From an uncultured Aquimarina sp. (GTDB taxonomy: Bacteria; Bacteroidota; Bacteroidia; Flavobacteriales; Flavobacteriaceae): 64,000 nucleotides of DNA. A program made the translations under genes and the position numbers. Each line of letters opens with the position of its first letter. Position 1 is the first letter of the stretch. Positions 26,123-36,289 of this stretch are shown piece by piece. The stretch spans positions 124,001 through 188,000 of the forward strand of contig NZ_CANMQT010000002.1 in assembly GCF_947500065.1 (NCBI RefSeq). Reading direction: 5' to 3'. The notes under the pieces are model-generated. The model made no database searches, was not told the DNA's origin, and saw nothing but the letters and a program-made list of their open reading frames with translations.

Positions 26123-27448
26123 CTATATATATTGATTAATAATATTTTCGAATAATTCTTGCTTACCACTCTGTAATTCTAATTCTCCATTTTCTTTAGC
26201 AATATCATAAAGCTTGTTTAAGTCTAGTTTTCCTTCTTCAAAAGCTTTACCATTTCCAGTATCGAAAGAACTATACCTTTTCTCTCTTAAACTTTCATAG
26301 GAAGATGAAGAAATAATTCTATCTGCTATGGTTAGTGCTCGCGCAAATACATCTGCACCACCAATATGAGCAAGAAATACATCCTCCATATCCGTAGAGT
26401 TTCTTCTCACTTTAGCGTCAAAATTAACTCCACCACCTTGCAACCCTCCTGATTTAAGAAATACTAACATGGCCTCAGTAACCTCCGCAATATTATTGGG
26501 AAACTGATCTGTATCCCATCCATTCTGGTAATCACCTCTATTGGCATCTATACTACCCAGCATTCCTGCATCTGCCGCAACTTGTATTTCATGCTGAAAG
26601 GTATGTTGTGCTAATGTTGCGTGATTCACTTCGATATTGATTTTGAAATCTTTATCTAAACCATATTCTTTTAAGAATGCGATTGATGTAGCCGTATCAA
26701 AATCATACTGATGTTTCATTGGTTCCATAGGTTTAGGTTCAATAAAGAAAGTTCCTTTAAAGCCTTGCCTTCTTGCATAATCTCTAGCAGTAGTTAAGAA
26801 TTTAGCCATGTGATCCAATTCACGTTTCATATTGGTATTAAGAAGTGACATATATCCTTCTCTACCACCCCAAAACACATAGTTTCCACCATTCAACGCT
26901 ATTGTAGCATCCAAAGCCAGTTTCACCTGTCCTCCTGCTCTGGCTAAGACATTAAAATCTGGGTTCGTGGCTGCTCCATTCATATATCGAGGATTCGAAA
27001 AGCAATTGGCTGTCCCCCACAGAAGTTTTACACCAGATGCTTGTTGTTTCTCTTTGATATAATCAACAATAGTTGATAATCTTTTTTCCGATTCAGAAAA
27101 TGTAGCTCCTTCTCTTACTAGATCATAATCATGGAAGCAGAAGTAATCGAAACCCATTTTAGTAATAAATTCAAAAGCAGCATCAGCTTTTTCTTTTGCA
27201 GCGATAATTGCATCTGCAGATTTATCCCAAGTATAATTTAATGTCCCAGGACCAAAGGGATCGGCACCAGTACCACAGAAGGTATGCCAGTATGCAATGG
27301 CAAACTTAAAATGCTCTTTCATAGTTTTGCCAGCAACTACTTTATCTGCATCATAATACTTAAATGCCATAGGGTTATCTGAAGCAGCTCCTTCAAACTT
27401 TATATCGTTAATTCCTTTAAAATATTCTTTATTTCCTATTAAAGTCAT
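26123..27448 (-). CDS. xylA: Xylose isomerase
   Basis: The 441-residue protein matches the class II xylose isomerase length. Visible signatures are the catalytic His/Asp in CFHDYD (H106, D109), [19 protein letters not shown] with a metal-binding Glu and the conserved Lys, [14 protein letters not shown], and the C-terminal [13 protein letters not shown]. It converts D-xylose to D-xylulose with Mg or Mn. It follows xylB by 7 nt and precedes the symporter gene, forming the catabolic core of the operon. Confidence 0.96.
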   Translation of the reverse strand: MTLIGNKEYFKGINDIKFEGAASDNPMAFKYYDADKVVAGKTMKEHFKFAIAYWHTFCGTGADPFGPGTLNYTWDKSADAIIAAKEKADAAFEFITKMGFDYFCFHDYDLVREGATFSESEKRLSTIVDYIKEKQQASGVKLLWGTANCFSNPRYMNGAATNPDFNVLARAGGQVKLALDATIALNGGNYVFWGGREGYMSLLNTNMKRELDHMAKFLTTARDYARRQGFKGTFFIEPKPMEPMKHQYDFDTATSIAFLKEYGLDKDFKINIEVNHATLAQHTFQHEIQVAADAGMLGSIDANRGDYQNGWDTDQFPNNIAEVTEAMLVFLKSGGLQGGGVNFDAKVRRNSTDMEDVFLAHIGGADVFARALTIADRIISSSSYESLREKRYSSFDTGNGKAFEEGKLDLNKLYDIAKENGELELQSGKQELFENIINQYI

Positions 27449-27455
27449 CTGTACT

Positions 27456-28943
27456 TTATTTTTTTATAATTCTATTTAATTCTCTTTTCCAATTTTTATA
27501 TGCTTCTAAATAATCTTCTTGATTTTGAAGCGGGTGATATGTCATTACATGATCGTTTTTGGTAATCATTGTACCAAAATCTTTAAATGCACCATCGCTT
27601 AATCCTGCCGCTCGTGCTGCTCCAATAGCACCAGTAGTATTGTAAATTTCTATTTCCTGATTAATCAATGTAGCAACTGTATTCGAAAAAATTTCTGAAC
27701 GAAACAGATTATCATTACCTGCGCGTATTACTTTAATTTTGACACCATCTCGTTTCAAGATTTCCATTCCATACACAAATGAGAATGCAATTCCTTCTAA
27801 AGCTGCCCTAAAAATGTGGGATTTGGTATGTTTATTTAGATTTAGATTGCATATATGTGCTCCAATTATCTGGTTATCAAACATTCGTTCTGCTCCATTT
27901 CCAAAAGGGATGAGTTGTAAGTCATTAGACCCAACTGGAACTTTTGAAGCATGGGAATTCATGGTTTGGTAGGAATTGGTTTCGAGGTTAAGATTATTTT
28001 TTAACCATCGGTATTGAATTCCAGCACCGTTAATGCAAAGTAGCTTTCCTATGCTTGTCGTTGTTTGTGAATGGTTTACGTGAGCAAAGTTATTCAACTT
28101 CAATCCTTCTTTGGCAGAAAGATTATCTGTAACCGCGTAAATAACACCTGATGTTCCTCCTGTAGCTGCCACTTCTCCGGCATTAAACACATTGAGTGAC
28201 AATGCATTATTAGGCTGATCTCCCGCGCGATATAAAATAGGAATCCCTTCTTTTAAGCCGCTTTCATATGCTCCTTCAAAAGACAATTCACTTTGATGTG
28301 AAAAAGTAGGAACTATTTCTGGTATCAGTTCTGAACTGATATCATAATACTTCAATAACCATTTTGCAGGTCTTTCTTCTTTAAAATCCCACAACGTAGC
28401 TTCAGATAGGCCTGATTTTGTAGTATTTGCAACTCCCGTAAATTTATATGCAATATAGTCTCCTGGTAATAAAAATTTATGAATTCTTTTATAATTTTCG
28501 GGCTCATGATCTCTTACCCATTTTAGCTTTGACGCTGTAAAATTAGCAGGAGAATTAAGCAAATTTGTCATACATTTTTCTTCTCCTATTTCACGAAACG
28601 CTTTATTACCAATGGCTACCGCTCTACTATCACACCAAATTATAGAGTTCCTGATGAGTTCACTGTTTTGATCTAACAGTACTAAACCATGCATTTGATA
28701 CGAAATCCCTATACCCTTGATCTGATCTGGACTGATCGTATTTTCTTTTAATATTCGTTTTGAAGCTTTACAGACATATTTCCACCAAAATTCTGGATTC
28801 TGTTCTGCCCATTCCTTATCCACTGAAATAATATCCATCTCTTCTTCTGGTTCATTAACAGAAGCAATAGATTTACCTGTTTCTGCGTGAATCAACGCAG
28901 CCTTTATAGAGGAACTTCCTATGTCAAATCCTATGTAGTACAT
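27456..28943 (-). CDS. xylB: Xylulokinase
   Basis: The 495-residue FGGY-family kinase opens with [16 protein letters not shown] (ATP-binding phosphate loop 1) and contains [13 protein letters not shown], the substrate-region motif typical of xylulokinases. GATGG-like ATP-domain motifs ([11 protein letters not shown]) and a C-terminal [15 protein letters not shown] block follow. It phosphorylates D-xylulose to xylulose-5-phosphate. It is the first gene of the 11-gene operon; the 230-bp gap upstream to the GH16 gene probably contains its promoter, although I see no clear consensus there. An inverted repeat CGAAAAC/GTTTTCG at 29016-29040 in that gap could be an operator. Confidence 0.95.
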   Translation of the reverse strand: MYYIGFDIGSSSIKAALIHAETGKSIASVNEPEEEMDIISVDKEWAEQNPEFWWKYVCKASKRILKENTISPDQIKGIGISYQMHGLVLLDQNSELIRNSIIWCDSRAVAIGNKAFREIGEEKCMTNLLNSPANFTASKLKWVRDHEPENYKRIHKFLLPGDYIAYKFTGVANTTKSGLSEATLWDFKEERPAKWLLKYYDISSELIPEIVPTFSHQSELSFEGAYESGLKEGIPILYRAGDQPNNALSLNVFNAGEVAATGGTSGVIYAVTDNLSAKEGLKLNNFAHVNHSQTTTSIGKLLCINGAGIQYRWLKNNLNLETNSYQTMNSHASKVPVGSNDLQLIPFGNGAERMFDNQIIGAHICNLNLNKHTKSHIFRAALEGIAFSFVYGMEILKRDGVKIKVIRAGNDNLFRSEIFSNTVATLINQEIEIYNTTGAIGAARAAGLSDGAFKDFGTMITKNDHVMTYHPLQNQEDYLEAYKNWKRELNRIIKK

Positions 28944-29173
28944 TAATATAAATTTTTGCTTGGGATAAAAGTTCTAATTATAAAGCAGATATAAAATTTC
29001 TATCCATAAAATCATCGAAAACCTCTAAACTGAGTTTTCGTAATTAGTTGTAATAATTTAGTTTTGAGATTGCCGGATAAGATTAAAAAAGAAGTTATTT
29101 CTAAAAACCTAGAGAAAAAACCTTCAAAATCAATTAAAAACTAACTTATATTAAAAAATATTGGGGGATACTT

Positions 29174-30151
29174 TTAATTTTTCTGATACACTCGGATATA
29201 ATCAATTATTAAAAAATCAGTAAAATCAGAAGCGATTGGACTCACAGGTAAATTACCTCCAACAGAAAGATTCATTATCAAGTAAAACTCATCATTAAAT
29301 GGATATGGCTGCCCATTTGTTTGCGCTGGAGTAATAGTATGATATTCGACATCATTCACCAACCAGGTAATCTTATTTTCTTCCCAGATAATAGAAAAAA
29401 CATAATATGACTTATCATAGTTTTCATTAGGAGCAGGATATTTTTTAGAATTAAATTGACGGTTATTAAAATCGCTTCCATAATGAGCCGTTCCAAAAAC
29501 TTCTGCCTGATCCTCTCCTAAATATTCCATAATATCTATTTCTCCACCATTAGGCCACCATGCACTAGGATCAGCTATAGTATAATTATGATTTAAAAGC
29601 CATAATGCCACCCATGAACCAGTAGCAGAAGGCATACTAGCTCTAATATCTACCCTACCGTACTGAAACTCGAATTTATTATCTGTATGAATTCTGGAAG
29701 AGGTATAGTTCAACCCTCCAATGTTTTCATTTATAGCTGCAATAACCAAATTACCTTCCTCAAAGAATAAATTCTTAGGACTGTCTGTATAATACTGAAG
29801 TTCACTGTTCCCCCAACCACATAAATTAGGGCAACCATCTCTTAAGTGAAATGACCATGTATCCTGAGACAATACATCGTCATTAAATTCATCGCTAAAC
29901 ACCATATTATATCCATCATAAGAAGTAGGCGCATCAAATCCTGATGTTGGGATTACAACTCCTATGGAACAACTAGAACAACTGCTTCCACCGCAATCTA
30001 CTCCTGTTTCTTCTCCATTTTGAATTCCATCACTACAAGTTGCTTGAATTGGTGGTTGAACCACATCATCATCACTTGAAGAACAGGCCATCAAAAACGC
30101 TCCTAAAATAATAAAAGAATACCTATATATTTTCTTGTTAATCATAATCAT
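29174..30151 (-). CDS. GH16 lipoprotein, laminarinase-type fold
   Basis: The 325-residue lipoprotein (FLMAC, Cys23) has a Cys-rich motif (C-S-D-G-I-Q-N-G ... D-C-G-G, about residues 39-61) and then a GH16 domain from about residue 72. The catalytic stretch GGEIDIMEYLG places the nucleophile at E204 and the acid/base at E209, with D206 between. The sequence type resembles GH16 subfamily 3 beta-1,3-glucanases. It is the fourth gene behind susC, so it belongs to the outer-membrane part of the locus. It may remove mixed glucan or act on a beta-1,3 linked chain; substrate is undecided. Confidence 0.9.
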   Translation of the reverse strand: MIMINKKIYRYSFIILGAFLMACSSSDDDVVQPPIQATCSDGIQNGEETGVDCGGSSCSSCSIGVVIPTSGFDAPTSYDGYNMVFSDEFNDDVLSQDTWSFHLRDGCPNLCGWGNSELQYYTDSPKNLFFEEGNLVIAAINENIGGLNYTSSRIHTDNKFEFQYGRVDIRASMPSATGSWVALWLLNHNYTIADPSAWWPNGGEIDIMEYLGEDQAEVFGTAHYGSDFNNRQFNSKKYPAPNENYDKSYYVFSIIWEENKITWLVNDVEYHTITPAQTNGQPYPFNDEFYLIMNLSVGGNLPVSPIASDFTDFLIIDYIRVYQKN

Positions 30152-30198
30152 AGCATTAAGTTATGGGAGAAGAAATTCTTCCCCCATTTAATATTATT

Positions 30199-31626
30199 TT
30201 ATAGAAATGGTATAAAATCTTTCACATAAAACTCACCGGCAACAGTATGACCGCTTCCTCCAAAACGTAATGTAAATACTGTATATGTTGAATTATCCGG
30301 TAATAATGTACCAGAACCTGCTGCAGCTGCAGCGGTACCATCGAACTCTAAGGTAACCCAAGTATCAAATTCGGCTACAGTTTGAGAAATTACTGTCCAT
30401 CGGTTAAAAAATTCATTATCATCATCGTGTAAAATTAATTCTACAGTTGGTGTTAATCCTCCTGAAAAATCCTGTCCTAATGGAATGAACACGTCTACTC
30501 TGAATTTAAAATATTCTGAAAAATCAATAGACTCACTTTGAGGTTGAAACTTGAAGTCTTCAAAACCTCCAAATCGGCCATCATCTGGTCTATATACTCT
30601 TCCAACACCTTGAGTACTTCCGGCGGGGTCTGAAGCACCATAAGTTACATCAACGCCTTGCCCATAAGGACTACCATCAGCATTTGTGGTTCTAGGTTCT
30701 AGATTCATTCCTGAGCTAGTATCTTCTGCTTCGAACGTAAAATATCTCGGTAATCCACTAGATGCCAAAGCATCTGCTCTTGGAGTACCAGGCACTACTA
30801 AACTAGTCGTTGGAAGAAAATCTCTAACATAAAAAGTAGCAGTATTTTGGTGGTTTGACCCTCCAATTCTAATTGCTATAGTATTATAAATTGTCGCTGC
30901 CGCTAGTGCATCACCGCCATTAAGGCCTATGGTTACCCAAGAATCAAAATCTACTGGGTCAACTTCTTGACTAAGAATCGTCCAGGTTTCCCAAAAAGTT
31001 GGGTTAGTAGAATCCAGTAAAATTACCTCAACCAATGGAAGGAGACTAGTATCATAAGCATTACTAGAAGGAATAAAAACATCTAAGGTGAATTTATTAT
31101 ATGCAGAAAAATCTATAACTGTAGGAAAGGTTTCAAATTTAAAATCTGAAAAACCATCCGCTATATTTCCTTCAGGACGCGTATATCTACCGACAATCTC
31201 TCCAGAACCTGCAGGATCATCAATACCAAAATCTAACGTAACACTGTTATCACTTGGTATTCCTAAGTTTAAGGAAGACTCCTCTAACTCAAATGTATGA
31301 AAATAAGGCAATCCTGTTCCTACCAAAGCATCAAATCTTGGTGTTGCTTCGGGACATTCATTTCCACAAGGACCTCCGCAATCTACTCCTTCTTCTCCTT
31401 GATTTTGTATCCCGTCATTACAGCTAGGGCAGGAGACACCACTACTTCCTCCACAATCTATTCCTTCTTCATCAAGATTTTGAATACCATCACCATGTGA
31501 AGGCAAAGTAGTACCTAAATTGAAATCTGTGTCCTCCTCACATGATGAGGTTGCTATAAAAAGTCCAAGAGTCATTAGTAACACTCCAGCTTTTATCAAT
31601 GATTTTATATCAACTGTATTTTTCAT
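30199..31626 (-). CDS. Surface glycan-binding lipoprotein with two repeated domains
   Basis: The 475-residue lipoprotein (ATSSC, Cys29) starts with two tandem Cys-rich motifs (D-G-I-Q-N ... D-C-G-G, about residues 45-90). Two similar domains follow, roughly residues 95-275 and 283-475. Both contain a F-x-F-E or F-x-A-E start, D-F-K-F, an F-S-x-Y-x-K-F-x-x-D-V-F-I-P stretch, W-x-x-x-x-Q, W-V-T and an F-Y-V-[RK]-D-F end, which suggests a duplicated jelly-roll binding module. Position directly behind susD matches the surface glycan-binding proteins of Bacteroidota loci. No catalytic residues were recognised. Confidence 0.82.
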   Translation of the reverse strand: MKNTVDIKSLIKAGVLLMTLGLFIATSSCEEDTDFNLGTTLPSHGDGIQNLDEEGIDCGGSSGVSCPSCNDGIQNQGEEGVDCGGPCGNECPEATPRFDALVGTGLPYFHTFELEESSLNLGIPSDNSVTLDFGIDDPAGSGEIVGRYTRPEGNIADGFSDFKFETFPTVIDFSAYNKFTLDVFIPSSNAYDTSLLPLVEVILLDSTNPTFWETWTILSQEVDPVDFDSWVTIGLNGGDALAAATIYNTIAIRIGGSNHQNTATFYVRDFLPTTSLVVPGTPRADALASSGLPRYFTFEAEDTSSGMNLEPRTTNADGSPYGQGVDVTYGASDPAGSTQGVGRVYRPDDGRFGGFEDFKFQPQSESIDFSEYFKFRVDVFIPLGQDFSGGLTPTVELILHDDDNEFFNRWTVISQTVAEFDTWVTLEFDGTAAAAAGSGTLLPDNSTYTVFTLRFGGSGHTVAGEFYVKDFIPFL

Positions 31627-31647
31627 TTTTCTATACTTAAGTATTAT

Positions 31648-33222
31648 TTAATAACCTTCGTTCTGTTCCAACATTCCAATCGGATACGTATCTATTTCTT
31701 GCTGAGGAATAGGCAATAACAAATCTCTTGGAGCTGAGAAATCAGTCTTCCCAATTGCACTAAGGGCTGATACAATTACTCCTCCTCCATCTGCTTTATC
31801 CCAACGTACCAAATCCGTAAAGCGATTCCATCCTTCGGTTGCCAATTCCCTACGTCTTTCATCTCTAACACCTTGTAAAGTATATGTTGGTGCAGCAGAG
31901 TTGCCTTGACCATAAGCTCTATCAATTATTTGTTGGAATGATGCTGCTCCATTTCCGCCACCTCCCATAAGAGATGCTTCTGCATGCATCAATAAGAGAT
32001 CGGCATATCTAATGATTTTTTCATTTAAAGGTGACTGGAAATCTGTTGTTAATTCTTGTACTTCTTCAAAAGTTAAGAAGTATTTTTTGGCACCTGTATT
32101 TACTCCAATGGCATATCCAAAATTAGGTGGCACAGGATCCCATCCTAATGCTTCTAAACCGGGAGAATTGGTACTCTGGCCAGGAAGTAAAAAAGTGGCA
32201 TTCTTTCTTTGATCACTATCATCAAAAAAGTCAACTAATTCCTGTCTTGGTATAAAATTGTTAAATGAATTGTAACTCTGTAGAAAAGGAAAACTCCATT
32301 TCCAAGATCCTGAACCTTCCTGCGATTGTGAAGAATCATTAAAATCCACCGTAGATAGACCATCTACATAATTAATTTCAAAAATAGATTCTTTCCCAAA
32401 TTCATTTGTTTGAATAAAATTATCACTGAAATTTTCTTCTAAACTATATACTCCTTGATTAACTACTTCTTCTGCAGTAGTAACAGCATCACCCCATTTT
32501 TCTTGATACAAGTACACCTTGGTTAGTAATGCAAGTGCGGCACCCGATGTAGCAGCGCCTTCAACTCGGCCAACTCTTCCGATTGGTAAAACGGTACCAG
32601 CATTCTGTAAATCAGCTTCAATAAATGCGTATACTTCTTGTTCTGAAGATCTAGGTTTAAACTGTTCTTGATCCGCAGAGATTATTGGTTTATCAAAAAG
32701 AGGAACTCCTCCAAAAAGGCGAACTAACTCAAAATAATAAAAGCCTCTTAAAAACTTAGCTTCTGCAATAATCTGTTCTTGCAATCCTGGAGTTTCAAAT
32801 TTATCAAACTCTTCAGCCAATTGAATAGTGAAATTTGCTCTTGCCACACCTTGATACCATTTACTCCATAGTGATGCAACAGATGCTAAAGTTGGTGTAA
32901 TCGTATTAAATTGATCATACTGCGCGCCTATCTGCCAGAAAGCGGCCGATTGAGAATGTAAATCATCAGCTCTCACCCCTTGTTGCATAAGAGGAAAAGT
33001 TTGGTTTCCCCTTACATTTTGCCATTGCAATGCATCGTAGGCTCCATTAAGACTATATACTACATCTTGCTCTGTATTAAAAGCTGTATCCAGAACAATT
33101 TCGGTTATTGGTTCCTTATCTAATATGTCCTCAGAACAAGAAGACAATAATATTGCTCCACTAAAAAGTAACGTAAAACTCTGTTTCGCTCTCTTTGTTA
33201 AAATATATTTTAATGTTTTCAT
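31648..33222 (-). CDS. susD: SusD-family outer-membrane glycan-binding lipoprotein
   Basis: The 524-residue lipoprotein (LLSSC, Cys29) has the SusD/RagB layout: a conserved N-terminal DKEP segment after the lipid anchor, TPR-like helices (AKFLRGFYYFELVRLFGGVPL near residues 151-171), and a C-terminal RDERRRELATEGWNRFTDLVRW block. The ending YPIGMLEQNEGY is typical. It forms the lid of the SusC channel at the cell surface and binds the imported glycan. It lies 4 nt behind susC. Confidence 0.95.
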   Translation of the reverse strand: MKTLKYILTKRAKQSFTLLFSGAILLSSCSEDILDKEPITEIVLDTAFNTEQDVVYSLNGAYDALQWQNVRGNQTFPLMQQGVRADDLHSQSAAFWQIGAQYDQFNTITPTLASVASLWSKWYQGVARANFTIQLAEEFDKFETPGLQEQIIAEAKFLRGFYYFELVRLFGGVPLFDKPIISADQEQFKPRSSEQEVYAFIEADLQNAGTVLPIGRVGRVEGAATSGAALALLTKVYLYQEKWGDAVTTAEEVVNQGVYSLEENFSDNFIQTNEFGKESIFEINYVDGLSTVDFNDSSQSQEGSGSWKWSFPFLQSYNSFNNFIPRQELVDFFDDSDQRKNATFLLPGQSTNSPGLEALGWDPVPPNFGYAIGVNTGAKKYFLTFEEVQELTTDFQSPLNEKIIRYADLLLMHAEASLMGGGGNGAASFQQIIDRAYGQGNSAAPTYTLQGVRDERRRELATEGWNRFTDLVRWDKADGGGVIVSALSAIGKTDFSAPRDLLLPIPQQEIDTYPIGMLEQNEGY

Positions 33223-33226
33223 TGTC

Positions 33227-36200
33227 TTAAAAATTAAAATTAAACCCTAGTAAAAAATTACGTGATTGTGGAAAAAAACCTTGGTCAATTCCTATGTTCA
33301 AAGGACTGTTTGAGTTATTCTGTCCAATTTCAGGGTCTAATCCAGAATACTCTGTTAAGGTCAATAAGTTTTGACCCGAAACATAAATTCGTACGGATGA
33401 AGCGCCTATAGATTTAGCTGCTACTTCAGGAATAGTATATCCTAAAGTCACATTTTTTAGCTTTGCATATGTGCCGTCCTTTACATGAAAATCAGATATT
33501 AATTGCTCTCCATTAGTTGAAGTGGTCACTGCTATATTTCTTGGAGTAACAGATTCTTCGACATAAGATGACGGCCTATTGGTACCTACGGCATCATATC
33601 GAATTGTAGCATCAAAAATATCATTCCCTGCAGTTCCTGACATGAATGCAGAGAAATCAAATCCCTTATAGTCAAATCCTAAACTAAAACCAAAAGTAAA
33701 ATCAGGATTCGGATCCCCTATGATTGTTCTATCACCCGAATCTGGTGTTAATTTATTATTTCCACTATTATCTAAATCAGCAAAGACAAGATTACCCACG
33801 GCATCTCTTCCTTCAACAACAAAACCGAAAAAGCTGGCAATAGGATCTCCTACTCTCGTTCTGGATGCAAACCCTTGAAATTGTGGTTGTATTGCGGCAG
33901 CATCTATAAAAGAAGTCTCTCCTAAACTGGTTACTTCATTCTCGTTAAACCCTAAATTAAAATTAACATTCCAAGAAAACCCTTTAGAATATGTATCACT
34001 CCAGGAAAGTATAAACTCAAAACCTCGATTCTCAATATCTCCTGTATTTTCTACTGAAGGATTCACTCCAGATGTTAATGGTGTTGTTGCCTGTAATAAT
34101 ATGTCACTAGTTTCTTTTGTATAATAATCTGCTGTAAAGTTCAGTTTGTTATTAAATGCATTAATATCTAAACCTATATTAAGTTGTTCAATTTCTTCCC
34201 ATTTTAAATCTGGGTTAGATAACCCTGTTAAGACAATCGCTGGTTGTCCGGCATAATTAACTCGATTGTTCACAGAAGACTTATATGCTAATGCTCTGGG
34301 AGATCCGTCGTTACCACTGATACCCCAACTTCCTCTAATCTTGAAAAGGTTCAGGTACTCATTATCTTGTAGGAAACGTTCTTCAGAAATAACCCAACCA
34401 GCTGATAAAGCCGGAAACCATCCTGAACGCTCATTAGGTCCGAAATTAGATGATTTATCATTTCTAAGAACTGCGCTAAGTAGGTATTTATCATTATAGT
34501 TATAATCTATTTTTCCAAAATAAGATTCTAACCCTAAAGGTATAGATGATCCCGCTGTCACTACTGCATCAGCATTATTCGAAACAGATAATCCGAAATT
34601 AACACTCTCAAAATCATTTACAAAAAAAGGTCCTGGAGTTCGTACTGTGGGTCCTCCATCAAATCTTGTATCTACGATTTCATAACCACCAAGAATACTT
34701 AAATTATGATATTGCTCTGCTAGTTTTGCAAAAGAATACTCTGCGGTTCCACCATATTGCCTTGTAATAGTATTATTCAATACTTCTTGATAAAAAACAT
34801 TGCTTGTTGTATCGTATTCCTGATTTGGTTGGAATATTACTGGTAGAAAAGATCTATTAAAAATAGATGCACTAAATGCTCCATAATTACCTTTAAGCTT
34901 CAAATTATCAATCGGCCTCCACTCTAATGAAACGGATAGGTTAAGAATATTCTGTACTGTTTGTGAATCTAATAAGGCAAGTGAAAAAAGTGGATTTTGT
35001 ACTGCACCTAAGCTATTCAGAGGTACACCGTTTGCAGTTGGCCTACTGTTTTGTAAGCCAGGATTGAAAAAATTACCCTGATCATCAAACGCTGGATAAA
35101 TTGGAGGCAATGCATTGATAAAACTACTAATACCTACACCGGCACCACCATTATTCTGGGATACATTAAACCGTTCTTGATTTTGATATTGTGCCACGAT
35201 ATTGAAACTAAGGTGATCGGTTATATCTCCATCAAGGGCTCCTCTAATATTTCTTCTATTAAATTCTGCTTTGTTATCTCCTCCAAGTATACCTTCTTGG
35301 CCAAAATACCCTCCAGAAACGGCATATGAAATTCTTTCTCCTCCTCCTACTATCGAAGCATAAATGTCCTGAATGGGTGCATCATCAAATAACACATCGT
35401 ACCAATCTGTATCCGGTAAAGCCTGACGTTCAGCATCCGTGAATGCCCCTCTAAAACCTGCAGCTAAGTTTCCTCCTGCAGCCGCAACACCTGCATTATA
35501 ATATTGTACATATTCATCTCGATTCATTAAATCAGGTTGGTTTGCCAGACTTTGGATACCATAATACCCACGAATCGATACTTCTGGTTTTAATCTGTTC
35601 TTTTTGCCCCCTAAAGTTTCTATCAAAACTACTCCGTTACCACCTCTAGAACCATAAATAGCACTGGACGCAGCATCTTTGAGAACCGTTTGAGACTTTA
35701 TATCATTAGGATTAAGAAATGTCAAATTCGGAACTTGAATCCCATCCACTATATACAATGGATTTGAGTTATTAGGAGTACCAACTCCTCTTACCCTCAC
35801 GGTTTGAGGAGAACCTGGAGATCCTGAATTTTGTTGTACAACAACCCCTGGTACTGTTCCTTGTAAAGCAGCTTCTGCCTGTGATATAGGTAATTGCCTT
35901 AAGACCTCAACATCAACTGTAGCTATAGCTGTGGTCAATGTTTTTCTATTCTGAGTCTGACCATATCCTACGATTACGACTTCATCTAATGCTTGAGTAT
36001 CTGCAATTAAAGAAACATTTATAACTGCTTGTTTTGATACAGAAACTTCTTGAGTTAGAAATCCTAAGTAACTAAAAACTAAAATTGCATCCTCAGGTAC
36101 GTTGGTAACTGTATAATTACCATCAAAGTCTGTAGATGTCCCGTTAGTGGTTCCCTTAATAATAACATTTACTCCTGGAACCGGAATCCCATCTTCTCCA

Positions 36201-36289
36201 GTAACTATCCCCGAAACACTTTGTGAATAAGTGTTACTTACCATCAAAACGATTCCTATAAAAAGAACCTTTAGTAAGTTATTTTTCAT
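33227..36289 (-). CDS. susC: SusC-family TonB-dependent transporter
   Basis: The 1020-residue protein has a signal peptide (1-22), a carboxypeptidase-regulatory-like beta-sandwich (about 25-100, VSGIVTGEDGIPVPGVNVIIKG split by family position), a plug domain with DEVVIVGYGQ and the VRVRGVGTPN block, and a 22-strand beta-barrel ending in NFNF. It imports oligosaccharides across the outer membrane with SusD. It is the first gene of the four-gene outer-membrane unit (susC, susD, binding protein, GH16). The 619-bp region upstream contains a LacI-like palindrome. Confidence 0.95.
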   Translation of the reverse strand: MKNNLLKVLFIGIVLMVSNTYSQSVSGIVTGEDGIPVPGVNVIIKGTTNGTSTDFDGNYTVTNVPEDAILVFSYLGFLTQEVSVSKQAVINVSLIADTQALDEVVIVGYGQTQNRKTLTTAIATVDVEVLRQLPISQAEAALQGTVPGVVVQQNSGSPGSPQTVRVRGVGTPNNSNPLYIVDGIQVPNLTFLNPNDIKSQTVLKDAASSAIYGSRGGNGVVLIETLGGKKNRLKPEVSIRGYYGIQSLANQPDLMNRDEYVQYYNAGVAAAGGNLAAGFRGAFTDAERQALPDTDWYDVLFDDAPIQDIYASIVGGGERISYAVSGGYFGQEGILGGDNKAEFNRRNIRGALDGDITDHLSFNIVAQYQNQERFNVSQNNGGAGVGISSFINALPPIYPAFDDQGNFFNPGLQNSRPTANGVPLNSLGAVQNPLFSLALLDSQTVQNILNLSVSLEWRPIDNLKLKGNYGAFSASIFNRSFLPVIFQPNQEYDTTSNVFYQEVLNNTITRQYGGTAEYSFAKLAEQYHNLSILGGYEIVDTRFDGGPTVRTPGPFFVNDFESVNFGLSVSNNADAVVTAGSSIPLGLESYFGKIDYNYNDKYLLSAVLRNDKSSNFGPNERSGWFPALSAGWVISEERFLQDNEYLNLFKIRGSWGISGNDGSPRALAYKSSVNNRVNYAGQPAIVLTGLSNPDLKWEEIEQLNIGLDINAFNNKLNFTADYYTKETSDILLQATTPLTSGVNPSVENTGDIENRGFEFILSWSDTYSKGFSWNVNFNLGFNENEVTSLGETSFIDAAAIQPQFQGFASRTRVGDPIASFFGFVVEGRDAVGNLVFADLDNSGNNKLTPDSGDRTIIGDPNPDFTFGFSLGFDYKGFDFSAFMSGTAGNDIFDATIRYDAVGTNRPSSYVEESVTPRNIAVTTSTNGEQLISDFHVKDGTYAKLKNVTLGYTIPEVAAKSIGASSVRIYVSGQNLLTLTEYSGLDPEIGQNNSNSPLNIGIDQGFFPQSRNFLLGFNFNF

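Noticed and set aside
29016..29040. Inverted repeat CGAAAAC/GTTTTCG upstream of xylB as a terminator or riboswitch
   Set aside because: The stem is only 7 bp with an 11-nt loop and no T-tract; an operator is possible but unsupported.
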